64,000 nt of DNA from JBPYCR01 sp051846915 (GCF_051846915.1 NZ_JBPYCR010000016.1:1-64000); one strand, 5' to 3'. Positions 52,206 to 61,089 are shown, numbered from the stretch's first letter. Notes: generated by a model not told the origin, from the sequence alone. Made by a program: numbers and translations.

Positions 52206-52604
52206 ATGGTAATGACAGACCCTATCGCAGATATGTTAACTCGCATTCGAAACGCTAATGTAGTGCGACATGAAAAGCTGGAAATCCCGGCTTCTAAAAT
52301 AAAGAAGGAAATTGCCGATATTCTAAAACGAGAAGGCTATGTCCGTGATTATGAGTTCATCGAGGATAATAAGCAAGGGGTTTTACGGATTTTCCTTAAG
52401 TATGGCCAAAATGATGAAAGAGTAATTACTGGCTTAAAGCGGATCAGTAAACCCGGACTTCGCGTTTACGCAAAATCGGATGAAGTACCACGTGTATTGA
52501 ATGGTTTGGGTACAGCAATCGTTTCTACATCAAGAGGTGTTTTTTCCGATAAAGAAGCAAGATCCCAAGCGATCGGTGGAGAAATTTTAGCATATATTTG
52601 GTAA
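52206..52604 (+). CDS. rpsH: 30S ribosomal protein S8
   Basis: The 132-residue central-domain protein starts MVMTDPIADMLTRIRNAN and ends in GEILAYIW. In E. coli S8 is the feedback repressor of the spc operon by binding near rplE; I cannot identify the corresponding site by eye. Confidence 0.97.
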   Translation: MVMTDPIADMLTRIRNANVVRHEKLEIPASKIKKEIADILKREGYVRDYEFIEDNKQGVLRIFLKYGQNDERVITGLKRISKPGLRVYAKSDEVPRVLNGLGTAIVSTSRGVFSDKEARSQAIGGEILAYIW

Positions 52605-52632
52605 TTTATATTTTGGATAGGAGGTGCATGGA

Positions 52633-53169
52633 ATGTCTCGTACAGGACTTAAACCAATTGAAATTCCTGAGGGCGTTGAAGTTACACTGAATGAAAATAC
52701 AGTTACTGTAAAAGGTCCAAAAGGTGAATTAACGACAGCACTTAATGGCAACATGGTTATAAAAGTGGATGATAAGATTATCAACGTTGAACGACCAACT
52801 AATCAGAAAAAATATCGTCAATTACACGGTACAACACGCAGCTTGATTCAAAACATGATCACTGGCGTCCATACCGGATTTCAAAAAGAGCTGGAAATCA
52901 GCGGGGTTGGTTATCGTGCACAAAAGCAAGGCAACAAACTAATTGTTAGTGCCGGCTATTCACATCCGGTTGAAATCGAAGAAGAAGATGGCATTGAGAT
53001 TGATGTGCCAAAAAATACAGAAATCATTGTAAAAGGAATCGATAAAGAATTAGTAGGTGCGGTTGCTGCTAATATCCGCTCGATTCGATCCCCTGAGCCG
53101 TATAAAGGGAAGGGTATTCGTTACAAAGGCGAATATGTACGTCGTAAAGAAGGTAAAACTGCTAAGTAA
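52633..53169 (+). CDS. rplF: 50S ribosomal protein L6
   Basis: The 178-residue protein has two tandem alpha/beta domains near the sarcin-ricin loop. MSRTGLKPIEIPEGVEV is the family start and EPYKGKGIRYKGEYVRRKEG the typical C-terminal segment. The second ATG is used; the first, three codons up, overlaps the AGGAGGTG site. Confidence 0.97.
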   Translation: MSRTGLKPIEIPEGVEVTLNENTVTVKGPKGELTTALNGNMVIKVDDKIINVERPTNQKKYRQLHGTTRSLIQNMITGVHTGFQKELEISGVGYRAQKQGNKLIVSAGYSHPVEIEEEDGIEIDVPKNTEIIVKGIDKELVGAVAANIRSIRSPEPYKGKGIRYKGEYVRRKEGKTAK

Positions 53170-53194
53170 TAGGCAGAAAGGAGTGTCTGGTTAG

Positions 53195-53557
53195 ATGATC
53201 ACAAAACCTGAACGAAACGTTGTACGTAAAAGAATTCATAAACGTGTACGTAAAAAGATTTCTGGAACAGCTGAACGACCTCGGTTGAATGTATACCGTT
53301 CAAATAAAAATATCTATGCACAACTAGTTGATGATGATAAAGGCATCACATTAACAAGTGCGTCGACCATCGATAAAGAATTAAACCTGGAATCAACAGG
53401 CAGTGTTGAAGCAGCTGAAAAAGTTGGAGAACTAATGGCTAAACGCGCCCAAGACAAAGGTTACAAGTCAGTAGTATTCGATCGTGGGGGCTACCTTTAT
53501 CACGGACGTGTGAAAGCATTGGCAGAGGGAGCTCGTGCCGGAGGACTTGAATTTTAA
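53195..53557 (+). CDS. rplR: 50S ribosomal protein L18
   Basis: The 120-residue protein carries 5S rRNA into the 50S subunit with L5. The basic N-terminus and FDRGGYLYHGRVKALAEGAR at the C-terminus are diagnostic. Confidence 0.97.
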   Translation: MITKPERNVVRKRIHKRVRKKISGTAERPRLNVYRSNKNIYAQLVDDDKGITLTSASTIDKELNLESTGSVEAAEKVGELMAKRAQDKGYKSVVFDRGGYLYHGRVKALAEGARAGGLEF

Positions 53558-53580
53558 TGGATAAAGGAGGTAACGCTTAA

Positions 53581-54084
53581 ATGAAATTTAACATTGATCC
53601 AAACAAGCTAGATCTTGAAGAACGTGTTGTAGCCATCAACCGTGTAGCTAAAGTTGTAAAAGGTGGACGTCGTTTTCGCTTTGCAGCAATCGTCGTTGTT
53701 GGTGATAAAAATGGTCACGTAGGATTTGGAACAGGAAAAGCATTGGAAGTACCTGAAGCAATTAAAAAGGCGATTGACAATGCGAAGAAAAATTTAATTG
53801 AAGTACCGATTGTCGGGACAACAATTCCACACCAAATCAATGGCCGTTATGGTTCAGGAAACGTTCTCATGAAACCAGCAGCAGAAGGTACGGGAGTTAT
53901 TTCCGGTGGACCTATTCGTGCGGTATTGGAACTTTCAGGTGTTGGCGATATTTTAACGAAATCACTTGGTTCAAACAACCCGGTTAATATGATTCATGCT
54001 ACGTTGAACGGTTTGACGAATTTAAAACGTGCAGAAGATGTGGCAAAATTACGCGGGAAGTCTGTAGAAGAACTGTTAGGATAA
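53581..54084 (+). CDS. rpsE: 30S ribosomal protein S5
   Basis: The 167-residue protein acts in mRNA entry and decoding fidelity. The double-stranded-RNA-binding-like N-terminal domain includes the spectinomycin-contact loop (VAKVVKGGRRFRF), which is wild type. ATG follows AAAGGAGG. Confidence 0.97.
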   Translation: MKFNIDPNKLDLEERVVAINRVAKVVKGGRRFRFAAIVVVGDKNGHVGFGTGKALEVPEAIKKAIDNAKKNLIEVPIVGTTIPHQINGRYGSGNVLMKPAAEGTGVISGGPIRAVLELSGVGDILTKSLGSNNPVNMIHATLNGLTNLKRAEDVAKLRGKSVEELLG

Positions 54085-54097
54085 GGAGGGAAAGGCT

Positions 54098-54280
54098 ATG
54101 TCTAAAAAATTAGAAATCACCCTCACGCGCAGTGTTATTGGCAGAACACAGAAACAATTGAAAACCGTTCAGGCATTGGGCTTGAAGAGAATAAATGATT
54201 CCGTAGTTCAAAATGATAACCCGGCTGTTCGTGGTATGGTTAATACGATATCGCATCTAGTTACGGTTAAAGAAGTATAA
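54098..54280 (+). CDS. rpmD: 50S ribosomal protein L30
   Basis: The 60-residue protein starts SKKLEITLTRSVIGR and includes QALGLKRINDSVVQ. It follows rpsE by 13 bases, with AAGGAGGG as ribosome site. Confidence 0.96.
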   Translation: MSKKLEITLTRSVIGRTQKQLKTVQALGLKRINDSVVQNDNPAVRGMVNTISHLVTVKEV

Positions 54281-54311
54281 GATCAACGAATCCTAAGAAG
54301 GAGGTGCTCGC

Positions 54312-54752
54312 ATGAAACTTCATGAATTGCAATCAGCAGCAGAAACTCGAAAATCTCGTAAACGTGTTGGTCGTGGACCATCTTCTGGTCACGGTAAAAC
54401 ATCCGGACGTGGACATAAAGGTCAAAATGCACGTTCAGGTGGCGGTGTGCGTCCAGGATTCGAAGGCGGACAAATGCCATTATTCCAACGTTTGCCAAAA
54501 CGTGGTTTTACAAATATTCATCGTAAAGAGTTTGCTATTGTAAACTTGGATACGTTAAATCAATTTGAAGACGGCACGGAAATTACACCAGAGCTATTAC
54601 TTGAAGAAGGTGTCGTAAGTAAAATGAAGACGGGTATTAAAGTACTCGCCAAAGGCACGATTGAAAAGAAATTAACGGTAAAGGCTCATAAGTTTTCAGC
54701 TGCTGCTAAAGAAGCGATAGAGACGGCTGGCGGTAAAACAGAGGTGATTTAA
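54312..54752 (+). CDS. rplO: 50S ribosomal protein L15
   Basis: The 146-residue protein has a long glycine- and arginine-rich N-terminal extension (KRVGRGPSSGHGKTSGRGHK) that threads into 23S rRNA, then a globular domain. The stop overlaps the secY ATG by one base, coupling ribosome synthesis with the translocon. Confidence 0.97.
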   Translation: MKLHELQSAAETRKSRKRVGRGPSSGHGKTSGRGHKGQNARSGGGVRPGFEGGQMPLFQRLPKRGFTNIHRKEFAIVNLDTLNQFEDGTEITPELLLEEGVVSKMKTGIKVLAKGTIEKKLTVKAHKFSAAAKEAIETAGGKTEVI

Positions 54753-56047
54753 TGTTCCGTACAATCTCCAACTTTATTAAAATAGGTGACATTAGACGGA
54801 AAATCGTTTTTACATTGTTAATGTTGGTCATTTTTCGTCTTGGAACATTTATTCCGGTTCCTTTTACAAATAAAGAAGCAATCGACTTCATGAATCAACA
54901 AAATGTATTCGGCTTTTTAAACACATTCGGCGGTGGAGCATTACAGAACTTCTCCATCCTCGCAATGGGTATTATGCCGTACATTACTGCATCGATTATT
55001 ATGCAGCTTTTGCAAATGGATGTAGTCCCGAAGTTTTCCGAATGGAAGAAACAAGGGGAAATGGGTCGAAAGAAGCTTGCACAAGTAACGCGTTATGGAA
55101 CAATCGTACTGGCTTTTGTCCAGGCCATTGCTATGTCGATTGGCTTTAATGCCATGGCTGGCGGCTTGTTGATAAAAGATCCGGGTATTATGAAGTTTTT
55201 AGTTATTGCGATTGTACTAACGAGTGGAACGGCATTTTTAATGTGGTTAGGGGAACAAATAACTGCCAATGGTGTCGGAAACGGTATTTCCATTATTATC
55301 TTTGCTGGGATCGTTGCCGCAGTACCAAATGGCATTAAACAGTTATACAGTCAATACTTCATCAACCCAGGTGATGAGTTGTTTATCAACATTATTATCG
55401 TTACGTTAATCGCGTTGGTTGTTATTGCAGTGACTGTAGGTGTTATTTATATTCAACAGGCACTTCGGAAAATACCAATTCAATACGCTAAAAAGCTTGT
55501 TAATCGTTCACCAGTTGGTGGGCACTCCGCACATTTACCACTAAAAGTAAATGCTGCAGGTGTTATCCCGGTAATATTTGCAATTGCATTTATCGTTGCA
55601 CCACGAACGGTCGCTAGTTTTTTTGAGGGTAATCAAATCGCTTCAACGATTGAAACGATTTTTGACTATACGCAACCAATTGGTATGATACTGTATGTAG
55701 TATTGATAATTGCCTTTACGTATTTCTATACATTTGTTCAAGTTAATCCGGAACAGATGGCAGAAAACTTGCAAAAACAAGGTGGATATATTCCGGGCAT
55801 TCGTCCTGGTAAAAATACAGAAACGTATCTTACGCGTGTCCTGTATCGCTTAACCTTTGTGGGCTCGATCTTTTTAGCTGCAGTATCTGTATTGCCGATC
55901 TTATTAGGCGGTCTTGCCGGTTTGCCTACAGCGGTACAAATTGGCGGCACAAGCTTACTAATCGTTGTCGGTGTTGCACTGCAGACGATGAAACAATTAG
56001 AAAGTCAGCTCGTAAAGCGGCATTACAAAGGATTTATCAGATCATAA
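54752..56047 (+). CDS. secY: Preprotein translocase subunit SecY
   Basis: The 431-residue protein has ten membrane helices and forms the protein-conducting channel with SecE (15909) and SecG. Family segments include the plug and pore region FSILAMGIMPYITASIIMQL and the cytoplasmic loop GMRPGKNTE-type (here GIRPGKNTETYLTRV). Length equals that of B. subtilis SecY. In B. subtilis adk follows at once; here about 300 bases of repeat-like sequence intervene. Confidence 0.98.
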   Translation: MFRTISNFIKIGDIRRKIVFTLLMLVIFRLGTFIPVPFTNKEAIDFMNQQNVFGFLNTFGGGALQNFSILAMGIMPYITASIIMQLLQMDVVPKFSEWKKQGEMGRKKLAQVTRYGTIVLAFVQAIAMSIGFNAMAGGLLIKDPGIMKFLVIAIVLTSGTAFLMWLGEQITANGVGNGISIIIFAGIVAAVPNGIKQLYSQYFINPGDELFINIIIVTLIALVVIAVTVGVIYIQQALRKIPIQYAKKLVNRSPVGGHSAHLPLKVNAAGVIPVIFAIAFIVAPRTVASFFEGNQIASTIETIFDYTQPIGMILYVVLIIAFTYFYTFVQVNPEQMAENLQKQGGYIPGIRPGKNTETYLTRVLYRLTFVGSIFLAAVSVLPILLGGLAGLPTAVQIGGTSLLIVVGVALQTMKQLESQLVKRHYKGFIRS

Positions 56048-56049
56048 AC

Positions 56050-56330
56050 TTGGCAGAAAAGGAAGGTTAAAACTTTCTTACTGCATACTGGCTAAATGCG
56101 CGATGTTTTGGGCTTACGGTTTTTTCGTCCTATCGGAAACGTCCGGTCACATGGCGATACCCCGCCCGATCGCAATATCAAAGCGCCAGTATTAGCATGG
56201 AGCTACCCTATAGCTGCTTGCATCAAGCAACAGACATTTACCTAGGGTGCACATAGCTTAATCGGCTAAAAGCATTCATCGTTCTGCGAGAGCTTAGCCG
56301 GCGCCAGAGATGTGACTTCTCTGCCAATGA
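56050..56330 (+). repeat. Hairpin-rich spacer between secY and adk, with family B 5' end
   Basis: The left end TTGGCAGAAAAGGAAGG...AACTTTCTTACTGCATA resembles the first half of family B. It is followed by other hairpins, for example GAGCTACCCTA / TAGGGTGCACATAGCTT and TCGGCTAAAAGC / GCTTAGCCGG. No gene is seen. It looks like a composite or decayed repeat. Confidence 0.5.
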
Positions 56331-56346
56331 GAGCGAGGGAAAAGAT

Positions 56347-56991
56347 TTGAATTTAATTTTAATGGGGTTGCCCGGTGCCGGAAAAGGTACACAGGCTGAA
56401 AAAATCAATGAACAATATAAAATCCCGCATATTTCCACTGGAGATATGTTTCGCTTAGCAATTAAAGAAGGGACACCGCTCGGTAAAAAGGCGAAAGAGT
56501 TCATGGACCAAGGTGCGCTTGTTCCTGACGAGGTAACAATCGGAATTGTGCAGGAACGATTGGCCATGGACGATTGTAAAGACGGCTTTTTATTGGATGG
56601 ATTTCCACGAACGATTGCACAAGCAGAAGCATTAAAAGATCTGTTGGCAAATATGGATAAAAAAATAGATGATGTTATTCACGTAGACGTCCCGGAAGAA
56701 AAATTGATGGAGCGCCTCACTGGGCGTCGCGTTTGTCCGACTTGCGGGAGAACATACCATGTTGTATATAATCCCCCGGAGAAAGACGGCATTTGTGATA
56801 AAGATGGTACAACGTTAATTCAACGAGATGATGACACAGCTGACACCGTAAAAAATCGTTTAGCAGTTAACATCAAACAAACGGAACCACTGTTGGATTT
56901 TTACAAACAAGAAGGTACACTGATAACAATTAATGGTGATCAGCAAATTACTGATGTATTTAAGGACATACAGAAGCAGCTTGAGAAATAA
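56347..56991 (+). CDS. adk: Adenylate kinase
   Basis: The 214-residue long-type enzyme interconverts ATP+AMP and two ADP. The P-loop GLPGAGKGT is at residues 7-15, FPRT at about 85-88, and the lid domain has a zinc site CPTC...C..D (CPTCGRTYHVVYN then GICDKDG). It starts with TTG. In B. subtilis map, for methionine aminopeptidase, follows directly; here the next 180 bases hold no gene. Confidence 0.97.
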   Translation: MNLILMGLPGAGKGTQAEKINEQYKIPHISTGDMFRLAIKEGTPLGKKAKEFMDQGALVPDEVTIGIVQERLAMDDCKDGFLLDGFPRTIAQAEALKDLLANMDKKIDDVIHVDVPEEKLMERLTGRRVCPTCGRTYHVVYNPPEKDGICDKDGTTLIQRDDDTADTVKNRLAVNIKQTEPLLDFYKQEGTLITINGDQQITDVFKDIQKQLEK

Positions 56992-57171
56992 GCAGTGAAG
57001 CAGTTCGAAAATAACACAGAATAGATGCAATCCAGCTTGTTAAAAGTTATAATGTATTACGTAGCAATTCAATGGACGTGTACAACTTACTATGCTTAAG
57101 TGACGCAGGATGTTCCTATGTTCCATTTATATGTCAATTAAATTATAGCTCTTGAGTGAAGGTGATCGTTG

Positions 57172-57507
57172 TTGAACGAAACTGATTCGGTACCGCAATT
57201 GGGGCAAATTGTTCGTATATTGCAAGGCCGGGAAAACGGTCAGTATGCGATAGTCATTAAGGTAATTGACGATCGGTATGTCATGCTGGCGGACGGAGAA
57301 AAGCGAAAATATGATCGCCCGAAAAAGAAAAACAGGCATCATATTGAACTTGTGGACTATGTGTCTTCCGAAGTGCAAAGCAGTCTTCTGGAAACTGGTC
57401 GTGTCACAAATGGTAAGTTGCGATTTGCCATAGCAAAATTTACAAACGAGGTTGTGACTGATTTGAAGAAGGGAGATCAACACGATGGCGAAAGACGATG
57501 TAATTGA
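57172..57507 (+). CDS. KOW-domain RNA-binding protein (YbzG-like)
   Basis: The 111-residue product begins (M)NETDSVPQLGQIVRILQGRE with a KOW-like motif and continues RKYDRPKKKNRHHIELVDYV. It resembles the small L14e/L6e-type protein encoded between map and infA in Bacillaceae. The second of two adjacent TTG codons is taken as start, six bases after GAAGGTG. Its last 23 bases overlap infA. The function is unknown; ribosome or RNA binding is inferred from the KOW motif and place. Confidence 0.83.
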   Translation: MNETDSVPQLGQIVRILQGRENGQYAIVIKVIDDRYVMLADGEKRKYDRPKKKNRHHIELVDYVSSEVQSSLLETGRVTNGKLRFAIAKFTNEVVTDLKKGDQHDGERRCN

Positions 57508-57703
57508 AATGGAAGGCGTTGTAACGGATACATTGCCAAATGCAATGTTTAACGTTGAACTGGAAAATGGCCATACGGTATTGGCGCATGTGTCAGGTAA
57601 AATTCGAATGCACTTCATCCGTATTTTACCGGGTGATAAAGTGACAGTAGAGTTATCACCGTATGATTTAACTAAAGGCCGTATCACATACCGTTACAAA
57701 TAA
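57485..57703 (+). CDS. infA: Translation initiation factor IF-1
   Basis: The 72-residue OB-fold protein starts [18 protein letters not shown] and ends KGRITYRYK. It binds the A site of the 30S subunit during initiation. ATG follows GAAGGGAG and lies within the end of the preceding KOW gene. Confidence 0.98.
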
Positions 57704-57729
57704 GCTCCGATATAAAAGGAGGTAAAACA

Positions 57730-57843
57730 ATGAAAGTTAGAGCATCTGTAAAACCAATCTGTGAAAAATGCAAAGTCATTAAGCGTAAAGGCAAAGTAAT
57801 GGTGATTTGTGAAAATCCGAAGCATAAACAAAAACAAGGGTAA
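57730..57843 (+). CDS. rpmJ: 50S ribosomal protein L36
   Basis: This very short gene encodes 37 residues beginning [20 protein letters not shown]. The zinc ligands are C11, C14, C27 and H32 (CEKC...CENPKH), so it is the zinc-binding form. ATG follows AAAGGAGG. It lies between infA and rpsM as in all Bacillaceae alpha operons. Confidence 0.96.
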
Positions 57844-57868
57844 CAAGAATAGGAGGTGTATGTAACTT

Positions 57869-58231
57869 ATGGCACGTATAGCAGGAATTGATCTCCCACG
57901 TGATAAACGAATCGTTATTGCTTTAACATCCATTTATGGAATCGGGAAATCTAATGCGAAAGAAGTTTTGCAGGCATCTGGTGTTTCTGAAGATACACGT
58001 GTACGTGATCTTACGGAAGATGAACTGGGCAAAATTCGTAAAGCAATAGATGAGTATACAATTGAAGGGGACCTTCGTCGTGAAGTTTCCTTAAATATTA
58101 AACGCCTGACGGAAATCGGCTCTTATCGCGGAATACGTCACCGTCGCGGTCTACCGGTTCGCGGACAAAAAACAAAAAACAATTCACGTACTCGAAAGGG
58201 TCCACGTCGAAATGTTTCAGGTAAGAAATAA
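57869..58231 (+). CDS. rpsM: 30S ribosomal protein S13
   Basis: The 120-residue head protein contacts the P-site tRNA and the 50S subunit. ARIAGIDLPRDKRIVIALTS is the invariant start and RHRRGLPVRGQKTKNNSRTR the basic C-terminal tail. ATG follows AGGAGGTG. Confidence 0.98.
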   Translation: MARIAGIDLPRDKRIVIALTSIYGIGKSNAKEVLQASGVSEDTRVRDLTEDELGKIRKAIDEYTIEGDLRREVSLNIKRLTEIGSYRGIRHRRGLPVRGQKTKNNSRTRKGPRRNVSGKK

Positions 58232-58254
58232 GCTATAAAGGAGGTTCGTATTAA

Positions 58255-58644
58255 ATGGCTCGTAAAACGCAAACACGTAAACGTCGAGTGAAAAAGACAT
58301 TTGACGCTGGTATAGCGCATATTCATTCAACGTTCAACAATACTATCGTAACGATAACAGATACCCAAGGAAATGCAGTTGGCTGGAGTTCAGCAGGTGC
58401 GCTTGGCTTTAAAGGATCACGAAAGTCTACTCCGTTTGCTGCACAAATAGCTGCGGAAACTGCTGCTAAATCTGCCTTAGAAACAGGCATGAAGACTTTG
58501 GAAGTAACGGTAAAAGGTCCTGGTGCAGGCCGTGAAGCTGCCATTCGCTCACTTCAGGCTGCCGGATTGGAAGTTACTGCAATTCGTGATGTAACGCCGG
58601 TTCCTCATAATGGTTGTCGCCCGCCAAAAAGACGTCGAGTATAA
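58255..58644 (+). CDS. rpsK: 30S ribosomal protein S11
   Basis: The 129-residue platform protein includes GIAHIHSTFNNTIVTITD and ends in VPHNGCRPPKRRRV. ATG follows AAAGGAGG. A spacer of 317 bases, longer than usual, separates it from rpoA. Confidence 0.98.
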   Translation: MARKTQTRKRRVKKTFDAGIAHIHSTFNNTIVTITDTQGNAVGWSSAGALGFKGSRKSTPFAAQIAAETAAKSALETGMKTLEVTVKGPGAGREAAIRSLQAAGLEVTAIRDVTPVPHNGCRPPKRRRV

Positions 58645-58961
58645 TTATACCGTATAGATTTTGTCAACCTGTCTATAATGGTTATGATAGTAGAAGTGTA
58701 TCGACTGTACAGTTGCATAGCTATTCCTTAATAGCTATGTCTGGTGAAAAGCAAACAAATTGCTATTCTTGACCATGCAAGCAATAACAAAGGCTTTTCC
58801 AGGTAAACCTTTATATACAGCTATGTGAGACAAAAAAGTACGAAAAGCAGTTCAGTGCAAAGTGGAAGATAGAATACTTGCCTGACTGGGGAATTTCGGT
58901 TATATAAGTGTTGCTTTAATCGGGATTTCGACGTTAAAGTTTTAAAGGAGGGCTTTACGGA
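58645..58961 (+). promoter_or_regulatory. Long rpsK-rpoA spacer with candidate promoter
   Basis: TTGTCA (58661-58666) and TATGAT (58683-58688) with a 16-base spacer could give rpoA its own promoter. A perfect hairpin CATAGCTATT / ATAGCTATG lies near 58716-58740. No gene or member of repeat families A-C is recognised. Confidence 0.45.
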
Positions 58962-59906
58962 ATGATCGAATTTGAAAAACCAAAAATTGAAACGGTTGAA
59001 ATAAGCGACGATGCTACATTTGGAAAGTTTGTAGTAGAACCGCTTGAACGTGGATATGGTACCACACTAGGAAACTCCTTGCGTCGTATCCTATTATCCT
59101 CACTCCCGGGAGCTGCTGTGACATCCGTTCAAATAGATGGTGCATTGCATGAATTTTCAACCATCGATGGAGTTGCTGAAGATGTAACAACCATCGTGCT
59201 GAATCTGAAAAAGCTTGCACTTAAAATCTATTCGGATGAAGAGAAGACACTAGAACTTGATGTGCAGGGAGAAGGAGTAGTTACGGCTGCAGATTTAACT
59301 TATGACAGTGATGTAGAAGTATTGAACCCGGATTTGCACATTGCAACATTAAACAGCACGGGTAATTTATATATGAAAATAAATGCGGAACGTGGTCGCG
59401 GCTATCGCCCTGCAGAAGAGAACAATCATGACAGCCAACCAATCGGCGTAATTCCGACGGATTCGATTTTTACTCCTGTAACTCGTGTAACGTATCAAGT
59501 AGAGAATACACGAATCGGTCAAATATCTAACTATGACAAATTAACGTTGGATGTTTCGACAAACGGCAGTATTCGACCAGAGGAAGCTATATCTTTAGGT
59601 GCTAAAGTATTTATGGAGCACTTGAATATATTTGTCAGTTTAACAGATGAAGCGCAAAATGCCGAAATTATGGTTGAAAAAGAAGAAGACCAGAAAGAAA
59701 AAGTAATGGAAATGACCATCGAAGAATTGGATCTATCCGTACGCTCATATAACTGTCTGAAGCGAGCGGGCATTAACACCGTTCAGGAATTGGCAGCTAA
59801 ATCAGAAGAAGACATGATGAAGGTTCGCAACCTTGGTCGTAAATCACTTGATGAAGTAAAGTTAAAGCTTGCTGATTTGGATTTGGGCCTACGAAACGAT
59901 GATTAA
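58962..59906 (+). CDS. rpoA: DNA-directed RNA polymerase subunit alpha
   Basis: The 314-residue subunit has an N-terminal assembly domain (GYGTTLGNSLRRILLSSLPG) and a C-terminal domain with helix-hairpin-helix LDLSVRSYNCLKRAGINTVQ that contacts UP elements and regulators, joined by an acidic linker. ATG follows AAAGGAGGG. Length equals B. subtilis. Confidence 0.98.
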   Translation: MIEFEKPKIETVEISDDATFGKFVVEPLERGYGTTLGNSLRRILLSSLPGAAVTSVQIDGALHEFSTIDGVAEDVTTIVLNLKKLALKIYSDEEKTLELDVQGEGVVTAADLTYDSDVEVLNPDLHIATLNSTGNLYMKINAERGRGYRPAEENNHDSQPIGVIPTDSIFTPVTRVTYQVENTRIGQISNYDKLTLDVSTNGSIRPEEAISLGAKVFMEHLNIFVSLTDEAQNAEIMVEKEEDQKEKVMEMTIEELDLSVRSYNCLKRAGINTVQELAAKSEEDMMKVRNLGRKSLDEVKLKLADLDLGLRNDD

Positions 59907-60103
59907 TTAGTAAACGGATCTTTATCGGGACAGCGATTGGCATTTTTTGCACGATGTAATGATCGTTCATGTTGTTCTTTTCGGGCAGCAATTCAATTGA
60001 CCTGCCTAATGATCCATTTCGATTTCATGCAAACTATCCATTTTGCACCTTAAAATAACGGTTTTAAAACGTATAAGGGCTACGAAGGGCTTGCTTATTG
60101 TAG

Positions 60104-60187
60104 TGGATAAGAAAGGTTAGATGGGATTACTGCATATACAATGCACACTTTTGCCATCTAGACCCGGCGATATAAGCCAAGTTTTCT
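60104..60187 (+). repeat. Repeat family B, diverged copy upstream of rplQ
   Basis: GGATAAGAAAGG at the left, TTACTGCATA in the middle and CCGGCGATATAAGCCAAGTTTTCT at the right match the order of blocks in the other B copies. It lies in a 381-base space between rpoA and rplQ (59907-60287), where I see no gene; in B. subtilis this space is short. Confidence 0.68.
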
Positions 60188-60287
60188 CATCATTCTCGTG
60201 ATGAAAGCTTAATCGGAATATAAACAAAAGTTTCTTCTGATAGAACCTTTGAGAATGCCCATGTTACTAGAAAGGGAGGGATTATTC

Positions 60288-60641
60288 GTGGCTAGAAAGC
60301 TAGGTCGAACAACAGAAAATCGGATGGCACTACTTCGCAATCTTGCTTCTGATTTAATTATTCATGAGCGGGTTGAAACGACAGAAGCTAAAGCAAAAGA
60401 GCTTAAGTCTGTAGTGGAAAAAATGATTACACTTGGGAAACGTGGAGATTTGCATGCACGCCGTCAAGCGGCATCATTTTTATATAACCAAGAAGCAAAT
60501 GAAGACGAGAGTGTTATTCAGAAACTTTTCGATGACATTGCAGCGCGCTATGAGGATCGACAAGGTGGATATACACGTGTTCTTAAATTAGGTGCTCGTC
60601 GTGGTGACGGTGCTCCAATGGCTATCATTGAACTAGTTTAA
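60288..60641 (+). CDS. rplQ: 50S ribosomal protein L17
   Basis: The 117-residue protein starts (M)ARKLGRTTENRMALLRNLAS and ends DGAPMAIIELV. The GTG after GGGAGGG is the family start; the frame is open 13 codons upstream. Last gene of the alpha operon, followed by a terminator. Confidence 0.97.
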   Translation: MARKLGRTTENRMALLRNLASDLIIHERVETTEAKAKELKSVVEKMITLGKRGDLHARRQAASFLYNQEANEDESVIQKLFDDIAARYEDRQGGYTRVLKLGARRGDGAPMAIIELV

Positions 60642-60660
60642 TGGACCTTTTACGAATTCA

Positions 60661-60707
60661 AGGGCAGGACTGCATCTCTTCCATGAGGTGAATCCAGGCC
60701 CTTTTTT
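60661..60707 (+). terminator. Terminator after rplQ
   Basis: A branched or bulged stem, AGGGC against GGCCCT with inner TGCATCTC / GAGGTGAA, ends in TTTTTT. It closes the alpha operon. Confidence 0.8.
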
Positions 60708-60710
60708 GCT

Positions 60711-60861
60711 AGGTCAGAAAGCATAAAATTTTGTGCATAGCTGTCTAGCTTAAGCGCCCAGCCCCTCGAGGTCTTAAGCAATAACTCTTCGTGGCAGAAA
60801 CCGCCACTACGATTTCTTGCTTAAGCTTGTCGGGGCTGACCAGGGCGCTTGCGCTTTTCTT
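60711..60861 (+). repeat. Repeat family A, minimal copy
   Basis: This is the shortest full copy and shows the basic fold: AAGCGCCC pairs with GGGCGCTT, AGCCCC with GGGGCT, CTTAAGCAA with TTGCTTAAG and CGTGGC with GCCACTACG, ending GCGCTTTTCTT. It opens AGGTCAGAAAG as copy 1 does. It lies between the alpha operon terminator and ecfA1. Bases 60862-61089 hold no further feature I can name. Confidence 0.85.
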
Positions 60862-61089
60862 ACTTAGGGATAAAAACAAGGGAATCGGCCTGGCAAATTT
60901 TAATTGTTCTCGAGTATTTAGAACCGCACTATTCTAGTGTATACTAAGTAAGGTAGTATTTATAATCTAGAAATCCTAGCTAGAGTATTACGGCAGGTTT
61001 CGTACAGCGATAGATATGTATGGGCTCTCTTTTTTTAGGAACCAATAGGAATTACCCGAGGCTGGTAGAGCTTTAGGGGAGGTTTAGCA

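Noticed and set aside
10711..60861. The repeated elements as a CRISPR array
   Set aside because: Copies are dispersed by kilobases, are long palindromic units and have no regular spacers or cas genes nearby.
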